The position numbers and the translations under genes are program-made. Shown one piece after another: positions 18,306 to 26,795 of a DNA stretch of 64,000 bases. The stretch's first letter is position 1. Each line of letters opens with the position of its first letter. Under the pieces are notes generated by a model. The model was given only the letters and a program-made list of their open reading frames with translations, had not been told where the DNA came from and made no database searches. This DNA comes from Halobacillus litoralis (GTDB taxonomy: Bacteria > Bacillota > Bacilli > Bacillales > Halobacillaceae): assembly GCF_009856445.1 (NCBI RefSeq), contig NZ_WMFA01000006.1:1-64000 (forward strand). The letters are read 5' to 3'.

Positions 18306-18309
18306 TTTT
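18277..18309 (+). terminator. Terminator of the candidate small RNA
   Basis: AAGAGCCTT-tgcag-AAAGGCTCTT stem followed by nine T. Confidence 0.88.
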
Positions 18310-18329
18310 GAATTCACACTTTCATTCAT

Positions 18330-18754
18330 GCTCCCTTTAGTTGAAGACTCAGTTTCGAGATTTTTGTTGGGTGGATGGGGCTGCGGGGAATAGCTCCTTT
18401 GCCATATAAGTATCTCGAAACCACTTCCAGGAAAGGGGAGCAACATGGATTCTCCAACCTCATTTTGAATGATAAAGCCTGTTATAGAGCGCTTTATCAC
18501 TATAGATTCAGGATATGTGAAAGACACTCATACTGGGCAAAGGGGTTCGTTTTTCACCTTTATTGTATGGGGTGGTTGGGAAGCTGCGAGACTCCCGTGG
18601 GAGAAAGGAGATCGGCGAGATCCCGCAGGGCGTAGCCCGAGGAAGCTCGCCACTCCCCCACAGGAAAGCGAGTAGCTTCTCAGCCACCCCTGACGCTCAA
18701 CCCGGGCACCGAACCCCTGAAAGTCTCGAAACTGAGTCTTCCACAATCCTGCCA
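18330..18754 (+). repeat. Composite intergenic repeat, copy 3 (first module shortened)
   Basis: GCTCCC end at 18330, core GTTTCGAGA 18352-18360, then a type A module reduced to 70 bp by an internal deletion (ends TCTCGAAAC 18413-18421). The spacer carries the segment that precedes other type C modules (TATAGAGCG). The type C module lies between GGGGTTCG (18542) and CGAACCCC (18710). The core is at 18724-18732 and the CCTGCCA end at 18748-18754. Confidence 0.87.
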
Positions 18755-18793
18755 GTTAGTAGAATAAATTCTTATTAAGAATGGAGAATGATC

Positions 18794-19708
18794 ATGCCTA
18801 ATATATGGACGCATATCCTGTTTGTAGATCAGCTGTGCGAGGAGCTTGATCGAAAAGACCTTTTAGAAACTTCCCCAGCTTCTTTACATATGGGAGCACA
18901 GGGTCCTGATCCGTTTTTTTATCATAACTTTCTGCCTTTTCTACCTGACAAAGAGGTAACAGAAATCGGGATGTTGATGCATACGGAAAGATGCGGCCCT
19001 TTTTTAATGGATATGATTGAACGAGGGAAATCAGAGAAAAACTCAGTGCAGGCCTTTATCCTTGGCTTTGTCAGCCACCATGTCCTTGACCGCCATACTC
19101 ACCCTTACGTTCATTACCACGCAGGTTATGAAAAAAATAAACACCAGGAACTCGAAGTAGCCTTAGATACCGTCATGCTTAACCGCGAGAGAAGGTTGAA
19201 AACATGGAAAAACCCTGTTCATACGAAAATTAAAATAGGTAAGCAAGTCCTTCCTATTTCCTCCCTTATGCACGGCCTGCTTACCAAACATTATCCTGAA
19301 GTCACGGCGAAACATAAGAAGAAGGTGATTCAGGAATCTTTTTTTCATATACAAGCAGCGCAAAGGGTGTTGTATGACCCATGGAAATGGAAGAATCATT
19401 GGTTCGGATCGCTCGTATCTTCTTTCTCCCACCAGCCAATCAATGAAGATAAAGATTTTTTGAATGAAAATAGAACGGAGTGGCGTCATCCGGCAACGAA
19501 TGAAAAGCGTACCGAGTCATTCCTGGATTTATATGCCCAGGCTAAGAATGAAGGGATCCTCCTATTTGAATATATCTTCGAGTATTGGAAGACAGGTTCT
19601 TCAGAAGTTTTGGCTCACATTCAAAAAATCATTGGTAACATTTCGTATGACACAGGTGAGCCTCTTAAAAAAATGCTGGTGAACCAATACAGTCATCCGA
19701 TCGTGTAA
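18794..19708 (+). CDS. Zinc-dependent phospholipase C-like protein
   Basis: A 304-residue protein of the zinc-dependent phospholipase C/S1-P1 nuclease-like family (PF00882 type). Likely metal ligands appear in NIWTH, HMGAQGPDP and HHVLDRHTHPY, and the spacing fits the family pattern. No signal peptide is seen, unlike secreted phospholipases, so the enzyme is probably cytoplasmic and its substrate unknown. The second of two close ATGs is preferred because GGAG lies seven bases before it. Confidence 0.82.
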   Translation: MPNIWTHILFVDQLCEELDRKDLLETSPASLHMGAQGPDPFFYHNFLPFLPDKEVTEIGMLMHTERCGPFLMDMIERGKSEKNSVQAFILGFVSHHVLDRHTHPYVHYHAGYEKNKHQELEVALDTVMLNRERRLKTWKNPVHTKIKIGKQVLPISSLMHGLLTKHYPEVTAKHKKKVIQESFFHIQAAQRVLYDPWKWKNHWFGSLVSSFSHQPINEDKDFLNENRTEWRHPATNEKRTESFLDLYAQAKNEGILLFEYIFEYWKTGSSEVLAHIQKIIGNISYDTGEPLKKMLVNQYSHPIV

Positions 19709-19709
19709 A

Positions 19710-21005
19710 CTAAGACCGGATGACGGGTTCTTCCTCGGAGCGGGTGTAGGCCTGCGCCTGCTCTACCCCTTTTTCCACATCAAGTACATATAACAGAATC
19801 ATGCCAACGATAAAGAAAAACACGAGAGACAGTATCCCAAAACGGCTGGATCCTGTCAGTTGTCCGACAATCGCGAAGGCAAACGGCCCGAAAATGGCAG
19901 CAAATTTGGAAGAAATTCCATAAAAACCGAAAAACTCCGCGTGACGATCTCCCGGAACCATTCGTCCAAAAATAGAGCGGCTTAAAGCCTGGGCTCCACC
20001 CTGTACGAAACCTACACATACAGCGAGAATGTAAAAATGAAGAGCCGATGTCATAAAGTACCCAAGTGCTACGATAATTAAATAGAAAAATAATGAGATC
20101 ATGAGCGCACGTTTAGGCGTTATTTTACCTGCCAGCCACCCAAAGAAGAAGGTACACGGAATTCCAACGAATTGTGTGATGAGTAAAGCTGTAATAAGTG
20201 AAGTACTATCAATTCCAATATCTCTTCCATATATCGTGGCCATTTTTATAATCGTTGATATCCCATCGTTATAAAGCCAAAATGCCAATAAGAAAATGAG
20301 GAGCTGTTTAAATTGCCTTAGTTCTTTCCATGTCCGGCCAAGTCGTTGGAAGCCAATCGCTATATAAGAATGCTCCCTTTTTCTTTGAACCTTCTTTTCC
20401 TCTACAACGTTTTTCATAAGTGGAATGGAAAAAATAAACCACCAAATTCCTACCGATATAAAGGCAAGCTTCGTCCCCGTTAAGGTACTCGCCAGTCCGA
20501 ACCATTCATATTTCATAATCATCAGCAAGTTTATGGCGAGCAAGATCCCACCACCTACATACCCTAAAGTGAATCCAGCTGCAGAAACCTGGTCGATATC
20601 TTTTTCATTGGCTACTTCAGGTAAAAAAGCATCATAGAATACATTGGCTCCTGAAAAACCAATCGTACCCACGATTAATAATAGAGATGCAAAGATGTAA
20701 TCCCCTTCACCGACAAAGGCCAGCAAAACGCTCGCAATCATGCCCATATAGGCAAAAAACATTAAAAACTTTTTCTTTGCTGCCGAATAATCACTGATCG
20801 CCCCAAGAATAGGAGCGAGAATCGCCACGATTAAGACGGCAATGGATTGGGAATATCCCCAGTAACTTGCAGCTAAAGATTCTTGAACACCTTTAGCCGC
20901 TACATCATAATAGAATATAGGTAAAACAGCAGCCATGATGGTCGTTGCAAAAGCTGAATTGGCAAAGTCATAGAGCATCCAGCTCCAAACGGGTTTCTTT
21001 TTCAT
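19710..21005 (-). CDS. MFS transporter, UMF1 (Atg22-like) family
   Basis: A 431-residue carrier with about 12 membrane helices. The opening WSWMLYDFANSAFATT is diagnostic of the UMF1/Atg22 branch of the major facilitator superfamily. Yeast Atg22 exports amino acids from the vacuole; bacterial substrates are largely unknown. The ATG beginning MKKKPVW is preferred, with AGGGGA seven bases upstream. It converges on the phospholipase gene with a single base between stops. Confidence 0.87.
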   Translation of the reverse strand: MKKKPVWSWMLYDFANSAFATTIMAAVLPIFYYDVAAKGVQESLAASYWGYSQSIAVLIVAILAPILGAISDYSAAKKKFLMFFAYMGMIASVLLAFVGEGDYIFASLLLIVGTIGFSGANVFYDAFLPEVANEKDIDQVSAAGFTLGYVGGGILLAINLLMIMKYEWFGLASTLTGTKLAFISVGIWWFIFSIPLMKNVVEEKKVQRKREHSYIAIGFQRLGRTWKELRQFKQLLIFLLAFWLYNDGISTIIKMATIYGRDIGIDSTSLITALLITQFVGIPCTFFFGWLAGKITPKRALMISLFFYLIIVALGYFMTSALHFYILAVCVGFVQGGAQALSRSIFGRMVPGDRHAEFFGFYGISSKFAAIFGPFAFAIVGQLTGSSRFGILSLVFFFIVGMILLYVLDVEKGVEQAQAYTRSEEEPVIRS

Positions 21006-21107
21006 GGTCATATCCCCTATCTACAATCTTTTTAGACAAGCATAGCAAAGGATTTTCACATTATTACGTAGACATGATTAAACTTTACAAATCTTTGAGG
21101 TGATTTA

Positions 21108-21728
21108 ATGAAATTAGCTTTATTCGGTGGAACGGGAAGAGTCGGCTCTGAAATTATACGATTAGCCCTGGATGATGGGGTGGAAGTGAAAGCACTCGTT
21201 CGTGATGAAAAACGCGCGATGGAAGTTATACCTGGGGCGGAGTTGGTTATAGGCGATGCAAAAAATGAAAAGGACGTCCGAAAGACGATTGCCAATTGTG
21301 ATGCAGTCGTAAGTGCCTTGAATACAGACAAGACGGATACCCTTTCAGTGAGTGTACCTTTAATAATAAAAGCAATGAAAGAACAAGGGATCAAACGAAT
21401 CGTCTCGATTGGAACGGCTGGCATTCTTAACAGTAGGTTCGAAGAAGGAAAGTACCGCTACCAGACCAATGAATCCAAACGCAAGAAGACATTTGCAGCT
21501 GAAGAACATGTCAAAGTGTATCAAGCTTTATTGGAAAGTGACCTGGAGTGGACTATTATCTGTCCAACTTACTTACCTGATGGAGAAAGGTACGGCAATA
21601 TCCGATTTGAGCGTGATTTGCTCCCGGAAGACGGCAAGAAAATTACCGTAGCAGACACCGCTTTTTTCACCTATCAGGAACTACACAAAAAGGAATTCGT
21701 AGATCACCGCGTGGGCATCTGTTATTAA
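21108..21728 (+). CDS. NAD(P)-binding SDR-like protein (NmrA/YwnB type)
   Basis: A 206-residue atypical short-chain dehydrogenase. The nucleotide-binding loop GGTGRVGSE is at 7-15. The usual YxxxK pair is not evident, which fits NAD(P)H-binding or epimerase-like members such as YwnB. Substrate unknown. GAGGTG precedes the ATG and a strong terminator follows. Confidence 0.8.
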   Translation: MKLALFGGTGRVGSEIIRLALDDGVEVKALVRDEKRAMEVIPGAELVIGDAKNEKDVRKTIANCDAVVSALNTDKTDTLSVSVPLIIKAMKEQGIKRIVSIGTAGILNSRFEEGKYRYQTNESKRKKTFAAEEHVKVYQALLESDLEWTIICPTYLPDGERYGNIRFERDLLPEDGKKITVADTAFFTYQELHKKEFVDHRVGICY

Positions 21729-21766
21729 AAAAGCCATTTCTCTCTTTATGAGAAATGGCTTTTTTT
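21727..21766. terminator. Bidirectional terminator
   Basis: AAAAAAGCCATTTCTC pairs with GAGAAATGGCTTTTTT; it serves the SDR-like gene and the convergent carboxypeptidase gene. Confidence 0.92.
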
Positions 21767-22607
21767 ATTGATCGGAAGGGTAAAGTCCAAAAAATTCCTC
21801 TAAGGTTACAGCCTGTTCATGAACATCTGTAGAGAACTCTTTGCCTACATACCTTAAATGCCAGGGTTCGTACATGTAACCAGTGATATCTTTGGTACCT
21901 TCTCTATACCGGATGATAAACCCGTATTCATGCGCATGGTCGGCAAGCCATTCTCCCTCATTGGTTTCACCAAAGGACTGCTCCAGTTTAAATGCTACCT
22001 GAGCAGAGGTCACATCCATGGCAAGACCTGTCTGGTGTTCACTCGTGCCAGGCTGTGCTGAAAATGTATCTGTCTCCTCTTTGCCATAAACTTCTACATT
22101 TCTTTCGTAAATCCTTTTTTGACGGTCATAGGAACGATATCCTGAAGCGGCTACTAAATCAATTCCATCCTGTTCAGCAGCTGTGAAAAGCTCTTCTAAA
22201 TGACGAGCAGCTTCTTCTCTCATCTGTTTTTTCGGGTGGTCTTCCGTGAAATAAAAAGGAACATCCGGGACTGTCAAATCTTCGGGAACATAATCCCCCG
22301 GTAGTTTCCTGCCTTTGTTGACGACGACCTGTAAGCTCTCAGGTTCTCCTACTTCGACTGTGCCGTCCTCTAATACTTTATCTTTTTCTGTTTTGTCAGA
22401 AGCCGTATCCTTTTCTTCTTCAGCAGGTGCCTGCTCTGTTTCTTTAGAAGAAGAGGATTGACCTTCCTTATCAGCAGGGTTTTGTTCCGGTTCTTTTTGC
22501 GAGGAAGCAGGAACATCTTCTTTCGATTCTTGTTCGCCCCCTGATGAGGTGATGGAACAAGCAGTCAAGCTGATACTTAAGAATGTTAGAATCCATACTT
22601 TTTTCAA
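21765..22607 (-). CDS. VanY-family D-alanyl-D-alanine carboxypeptidase lipoprotein
   Basis: A peptidoglycan-trimming zinc peptidase. I start it at a TTG with GGAAGG eight bases upstream, giving a 280-residue lipoprotein with a short signal peptide and lipobox LTAC. A low-complexity Glu/Ser/Lys linker (about 20-90) is followed by the VanY domain: SGYRSYDRQ, the zinc motif SEHQTGLAMD (about 185-194) and EPWHLRY (about 247). It resembles B. subtilis YodJ. A 16-codon upstream extension would destroy the signal peptide. No vancomycin-resistance genes are nearby, so housekeeping wall work is likely. Confidence 0.88.
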   Translation of the reverse strand: MKKVWILTFLSISLTACSITSSGGEQESKEDVPASSQKEPEQNPADKEGQSSSSKETEQAPAEEEKDTASDKTEKDKVLEDGTVEVGEPESLQVVVNKGRKLPGDYVPEDLTVPDVPFYFTEDHPKKQMREEAARHLEELFTAAEQDGIDLVAASGYRSYDRQKRIYERNVEVYGKEETDTFSAQPGTSEHQTGLAMDVTSAQVAFKLEQSFGETNEGEWLADHAHEYGFIIRYREGTKDITGYMYEPWHLRYVGKEFSTDVHEQAVTLEEFFGLYPSDQ

Positions 22608-22848
22608 TTGTATTACCTTCCTAGTCTGTGATGTTACACTTACTATAACATTCACAAGAAGAGGTTGTATATCTTAGCCCTTCTCATGAAGCTGTTTTCT
22701 TAGAACTCAGCTCATATACTCTGAGGTTGGTTTCAGATTTCTTTGACTAATCTTTCATCTGATCTTCACCATTGCCGGCAATCCTGATAGACGTTACTCC
22801 TTTTTCATTATAATTGTACTTCTATGCCATAAGGACAAATAACTTCAC

Positions 22849-22877
22849 AAAAAAAACCGCTGCATCAGCAACGGTTC
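22849..22877 (-). terminator. Terminator of the IDEAL-domain gene
   Basis: Minus strand: AACCG-TTGC stem with GCAG-CGGTT, then eight T. The rest of 22608-22848 shows no gene. Confidence 0.75.
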
Positions 22878-22881
22878 TATC

Positions 22882-23124
22882 TTATTCCCATGTAAAGGGT
22901 TGATATTGAGAACTTAAACGTTCAAATGCAACGCGGTCATCGTTATCAATAGCCTGGTTGATTTCCTTATCCAGCCGTTCTTTATTAAACTGATAACTTA
23001 GTTGATCTAAAAGCAGACGTGAGGCTAACTGTATGCCAAAGGACAACTCTCTCTTTGCCGTAATCTCTTTCCCTTTGTACTCGGGGTGGCGACGGATAAC
23101 ATAATCAATCTTTTGCTTTCTCAT
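22882..23124 (-). CDS. IDEAL-domain small protein
   Basis: An 80-residue protein whose second half (LLLDQLSYQFNKERLDKEI and VAFERLSSQY) matches the IDEAL-domain pattern, found in YpiB and several Bacillaceae proteins, including some competence regulators. Function unknown. AGGGGGT precedes the ATG. A promoter is visible upstream. Confidence 0.72.
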   Translation of the reverse strand: MRKQKIDYVIRRHPEYKGKEITAKRELSFGIQLASRLLLDQLSYQFNKERLDKEINQAIDNDDRVAFERLSSQYQPFTWE

Positions 23125-23565
23125 GAGACTACCCCCTTCATGCTTTTTTTCATTATGCAGGATATAATAGAATTTCGCAACAAGTTTTCTGAATATTTAG
23201 TATTATGATACCCACAATTAAAATTTTTAAACCTCTCAACCCTATTGCTAGAGGGATTCATCGAGATTTCCTATTGCAAAATAGTTACTAAATTCCTAAG
23301 GGAGTACTGTAAACACCCCTATTTTCTCGAAAAAAATAGGATTCGCTCACCTTTGCCTGTCACATTTAGAAGAAAGAATAGCGATGATCATCTTTCTTCC
23401 ACAATCCTCACTAAAGAGCGCTCAATCCCTAAACTTCCTATATAAAGATCTGGTTATCTCTGAATAAGAGCTTATACCACACTGCCTTACTAAAGGAAAT
23501 GTTTATCAAACCATTTAATAAAAAAAGAGTATGAAACCCAAAGATTTCATACTCTCTTCTATGAT
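23125..23565. other. Gene-free stretch between the IDEAL gene and wrbA
   Basis: A promoter for the IDEAL-domain gene is visible on the minus strand: TTGCGA (23175-23180) and CATAAT (23152-23157), spacer 17. The wrbA terminator lies at the far end. The AT-rich middle contains one 66-codon plus-strand ORF without a ribosome-binding site, which I do not accept. Nothing else is recognisable. Confidence 0.6.
23519..23555 (-). terminator. Terminator of wrbA
   Basis: Minus strand: GAGTATGAAA pairs with TTTCATACTC, followed by seven or more T. Confidence 0.9.
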
Positions 23566-24171
23566 TTAATTGATAAATTTACTTGCAACATCTATAGTAC
23601 GTTTCACTTGATGACGTACGCCGCCTTCAACTTCTTCTTTCATATTTCCTTCTCCATCTACGCTCACGCTCGTACCATATGGGTTTCCTCCAGAAGCAAA
23701 CACGGCATCATCTGTGTAACCTGGCGCTGCAATGATGGCTCCCCAGTGGAACATCGTAGTATAAAAATTCAACAGCGTTGCCTCTTGGCCACCGTGCACG
23801 TTTTGAGCAGAAGTCATAGCGCTGACAACCTTGTTCACAAGTTTTCCTTGGAACCAAAGGCCGCCCGCCTGATCCATAAATTGCTTCACTTGGCCTGGAA
23901 CGTTACCAAAACGGGTAGGTACACTGAAAATTACAGCGTCAGCCCAATCCAGATCGTCGATTGTCGCTTCTGGAACAGCGTCTTTGGTTGCTAAGTAATG
24001 CTCTTTCCATGCAGGGTTCTGTTCAATGGCTTCCATAGGAGCTAACTCTGGGACACGAACCAATTTCACATCTGCCCCTTCTTGTTTAGCTGCATCTTCC
24101 GCCCATTGCGCCATTTTGTAGTTCGTACCTGTTGAACTGTAATAAATGATCGCTAATTTTACGTTTGCCAC
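23566..24171 (-). CDS. wrbA: WrbA-like NAD(P)H:quinone oxidoreductase
   Basis: A flavodoxin-fold FMN enzyme that reduces quinones by two electrons, protecting against oxidative stress. The 201 residues contain the FMN phosphate loop YYSSTGTNYKMA (10-21), PTRFGNVPGQVKQFMDQ and MFHWGAIIAAPGY, all typical of WrbA. The start is GTG with AAAGGAGAG upstream. It is transcribed away from the cation exporter gene; the 296-base gap shows no clear operator. Confidence 0.9.
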   Translation of the reverse strand: MANVKLAIIYYSSTGTNYKMAQWAEDAAKQEGADVKLVRVPELAPMEAIEQNPAWKEHYLATKDAVPEATIDDLDWADAVIFSVPTRFGNVPGQVKQFMDQAGGLWFQGKLVNKVVSAMTSAQNVHGGQEATLLNFYTTMFHWGAIIAAPGYTDDAVFASGGNPYGTSVSVDGEGNMKEEVEGGVRHQVKRTIDVASKFIN

Positions 24172-24467
24172 TAAAATCTCTCCTTTTGCGTACTTTTGGA
24201 ATCCAAGAATGCCTGTTTATTGTTTCCTAAGAGATGATCAGGATTCACAAATAATATATACCCGCACAAATTTAAACTCAAACTCAAGACTCTTAAATTC
24301 GAGATATTTTATAAAACCTTTACAATCACTTCATAATAGTTCAAATGAAGTTATTTTGCGTGAAGGCAATTAACATGAACATGGAAAGCTTTTTTTCTCT
24401 AGACCCACTGAACTTCTATTTGGTAAGCTATATCAAGCCTAATTGATCGATCTGGAGGTAAAAGTCC

Positions 24468-25346
24468 ATGAATGACTATGCAAAATTGAAAAAAGGGGAA
24501 CGTGGTGCCTGGGTAAGCATTATTGCCTACCTTGTTCTCGCTACAACAAAATTGATTATCGCCTCCGTTGGAAACTCTGAAGCACTCCGAGCAGATGGTT
24601 TAAACAATACAACTGATGTCATTGCTTCTGTGGCTGTCTTAGTCGGGCTCAAGATTTCAAGAAAGCCACCAGATGAGGATCACCATTATGGGCATTTTCG
24701 TGCTGAAACGATCGCTTCTCTTATCGCCGCCTTTATTATGATGACTGTAGGCATAGAAGTCATAATCGGGACAATTCAGGATATTATTCAGCAAAAAGCC
24801 AGTGAGCCGTCCATGCTCACGGCATGGACGGCTTTAGCAGCTGCCGTTGTCATGTATGGTGTTTACCGGTACAACCTGAATCTATCGAAAAAAGTGGACA
24901 GCAATGCTTTATACGCGGCTGCACAAGATAATCGATCAGATGCTTTAGTAAGTGTCGGCGCAAGCATAGGGATCTTCGGCTCTCAATTCGGTGTCTCCTG
25001 GTTGGACCCTCTTGCAGGTTTGATTGTTGGTCTGATCATTTGTAAAACCGCCTGGGATATTTTTGTCGATGCCACTCACAGCCTTACAGACGGTTATGAC
25101 GAAGAAGGCATTGAACACATCCGCGAAAGTATATCCGATCATCCTGATGTATGGGCAGTTAAGGATGTCAAAGCACGGATGCAGGGAAATAAGACACTTG
25201 TCGAAGCCACCATTCACGTCAACCCTGATATTACGGTGCAAGAAGGGCATACCATTACCGATGAAGTGGAAGAACGATTAGAAAAAGAAAAAAATATCGG
25301 TTATGCCCATATCCATATCGAACCCTATGAAGAAGAAGAGACGTAA
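24468..25346 (+). CDS. Cation diffusion facilitator, probable Mn2+ exporter
   Basis: A 292-residue antiporter with six membrane helices and a cytoplasmic C-terminal metal domain (about 205-290). The transport-site residues are Asn/Asp in helix 2 (DGLNNTTDV) and two Asp in helix 5 (DNRSDALVS). This Asn-Asp-Asp-Asp type is linked to manganese carriers such as MneP, MneS and MntE rather than the His-containing zinc type. Metal choice is inference. No yybP-ykoY (manganese) riboswitch was seen upstream. Good GGAGGT; ends in a terminator. Confidence 0.85.
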   Translation: MNDYAKLKKGERGAWVSIIAYLVLATTKLIIASVGNSEALRADGLNNTTDVIASVAVLVGLKISRKPPDEDHHYGHFRAETIASLIAAFIMMTVGIEVIIGTIQDIIQQKASEPSMLTAWTALAAAVVMYGVYRYNLNLSKKVDSNALYAAAQDNRSDALVSVGASIGIFGSQFGVSWLDPLAGLIVGLIICKTAWDIFVDATHSLTDGYDEEGIEHIRESISDHPDVWAVKDVKARMQGNKTLVEATIHVNPDITVQEGHTITDEVEERLEKEKNIGYAHIHIEPYEEEET

Positions 25347-25374
25347 AAAGCCTGCCAATAATGGCAGGCTTTTT
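25345..25374. terminator. Bidirectional terminator
   Basis: AAAAAGCCTGCC-aataat-GGCAGGCTTTTT between the convergent CDF and acetyltransferase genes. Confidence 0.92.
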
Positions 25375-25389
25375 ATATTTACTCCAGTT

Positions 25390-25923
25390 TTAAGCTAGTC
25401 GCTCAGTTAAGCTCTTTAATTCATTCCAACCATAAGCCGTCTCTTCATAGGTCCCTTGTCCGATTGTGACCCTCTCAGCCTCTACAGGATCCGCTCCATA
25501 TTTTATGTAAAATTGGCTGGAAGGATTATTGGTCAGCACCCATACAAGAAGGGATTGGTACCCTGCTTCAAGCATCCCGTTCGAGAATACCCGGAGCATT
25601 TCTTTCCCATACCCTTTTCCCTGATACTCATCCAACAAGTAGATGGCATAAATCTCCCCGTCGAATCCATAATTCTTCGTCCGCTCTTTTCCACCTGAAA
25701 CAAAGCCGACAACTTCCCCGTCATCATTTTCAATAACATAGGCAATCTGACCATTCACAGGAGTTCTGAGAACTGTTTCCCAAAGTGCAATCCGGTGTTC
25801 AACCGTGGTATTGCTTAAATCCCTTTCATCAATCAGGTCTTTATATGTTGATTTCCAACTCTTTACATGAATTTCTGCAATCGTTTCAGCATCCTCAAAG
25901 CGGGCAGCTCTTACTTCAGGCAT
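25390..25923 (-). CDS. GNAT-family N-acetyltransferase
   Basis: A 177-residue acyltransferase. The acetyl-CoA pyrophosphate loop is in YLLDEYQGKGYGKEML, and the C-terminal part has VLTNNPSSQFYIKYGA, both typical of GNAT proteins. Substrate unknown. AAGGGA lies upstream of the ATG. Confidence 0.85.
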   Translation of the reverse strand: MPEVRAARFEDAETIAEIHVKSWKSTYKDLIDERDLSNTTVEHRIALWETVLRTPVNGQIAYVIENDDGEVVGFVSGGKERTKNYGFDGEIYAIYLLDEYQGKGYGKEMLRVFSNGMLEAGYQSLLVWVLTNNPSSQFYIKYGADPVEAERVTIGQGTYEETAYGWNELKSLTERLA

Positions 25924-25967
25924 ATGGAGATCGTCCCTTCTTCCTCTAATTACTTCTTATTGTAACA

Positions 25968-26000
25968 AAAAGATGATGCCAAGAGTGACATCACCTTTTA
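25968..26000 (-). terminator. Probable terminator of the Pro/Gly-rich gene
   Basis: Minus strand: GGTGATG pairs with CATCATC (one G-U pair) before TTTTTG. Confidence 0.5.
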
Positions 26001-26008
26001 TTTGCGGT

Positions 26009-26440
26009 TTATCTACATTGGAAACTAGAAATTTGTCGTGTATCAAAGCCTGTATAAACCCATTGACGACGACGTCGCTGCCAACGGTACCCGGCAACAG
26101 ATGTACGGCCGATGAATGTCGGGTAAAACCAGAATGAACGACCATTTACAAGAGTGATCCAAGTGTATCGATAGAGGCAGCCATATAACGACCCTGGGTC
26201 AACAGCAAACAAAGATGCCCCTTGTGGACTAGGCGGCTGTTCCGGTGGTGGTGGAAGCTGGATGCCAGACCCTCCTGGTCCTCCAGGTCCTCCTCCATAT
26301 GGCGGCTGACCCTGCCCGCCTCCAAAAGGCGGTCCACCCGGAGGAGGTCCAGGCGGTTGGCCAGGGCCGAACTGTCCTCCCTGGCCGGGCGTCGGAGATC
26401 CGAAAATCTGCCCGAAAGGAAAACCAAATTGTCGGTGCAT
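26009..26440 (-). CDS. Pro/Gly/Gln-rich protein with aromatic C-terminal domain
   Basis: A 143-residue protein in two parts: a low-complexity half rich in Gly, Pro and Gln (about 8-78), and a compact C-terminal region with many Trp/Tyr/Arg (YGCLYRYTWITL, RSFWFYPTFIG, WQRRRRQWVYTGF). The layout is like spore-surface or coat proteins of Bacillaceae, but I know no named homologue. No signal peptide. The ATG is ten bases behind AAAGGA. Confidence 0.7.
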   Translation of the reverse strand: MHRQFGFPFGQIFGSPTPGQGGQFGPGQPPGPPPGGPPFGGGQGQPPYGGGPGGPGGSGIQLPPPPEQPPSPQGASLFAVDPGSLYGCLYRYTWITLVNGRSFWFYPTFIGRTSVAGYRWQRRRRQWVYTGFDTRQISSFQCR

Positions 26441-26501
26441 AACGATCAATTCCTTTCTCGGAAGTATCCCTATACGATATGCACCTTCTGGGCAGGTGTG
26501 A

Positions 26502-26795
26502 TTATAATGTCATCAAGAATACAGACGCAATCGCCCCAAGGACAACGAAGATAATATGGACATTCAACCATGCAAGAAAGATTCCTACCAAACCTGCTAT
26601 GATTCCGATTTGAGGTGCATCAGGTTTTACTGAAATGATTCCCGGAAAAATCAATGCTCCCAGGGCAGCGTAAGGAATAGCATTAAGCCACCGGTCCACC
26701 CATTTCGGGAAAGTGACAAACCCTACAATCAACGCAGGTAAAAACCTTGGTACAGCTGTAACAACGGCCATACCGATGATCATCCAAATGATCAT
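26502..26795 (-). CDS. azlD: AzlD: small subunit of branched-chain amino-acid exporter
   Basis: A 97-residue protein with three or four membrane helices. AVPRFLPALIV near the start is typical for AzlD. With AzlC it forms an amino-acid exporter. Its ATG overlaps the azlC stop as ATGA, so the two are translationally coupled. Confidence 0.88.
   Translation of the reverse strand: MIIWMIIGMAVVTAVPRFLPALIVGFVTFPKWVDRWLNAIPYAALGALIFPGIISVKPDAPQIGIIAGLVGIFLAWLNVHIIFVVLGAIASVFLMTL

Noticed and set aside
23245-23445. 66-codon plus-strand ORF in the gap before wrbA
   Set aside because: No binding site, odd composition, and no downstream terminator in the same direction.
24280-24320. Sequence AAGACTC-ttaa-ATTCGAGATATTTT resembling the repeat core
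   Set aside because: Only a loose match with an insertion, and no GC-rich module or opposite end nearby. Probably chance, at best a very old remnant.
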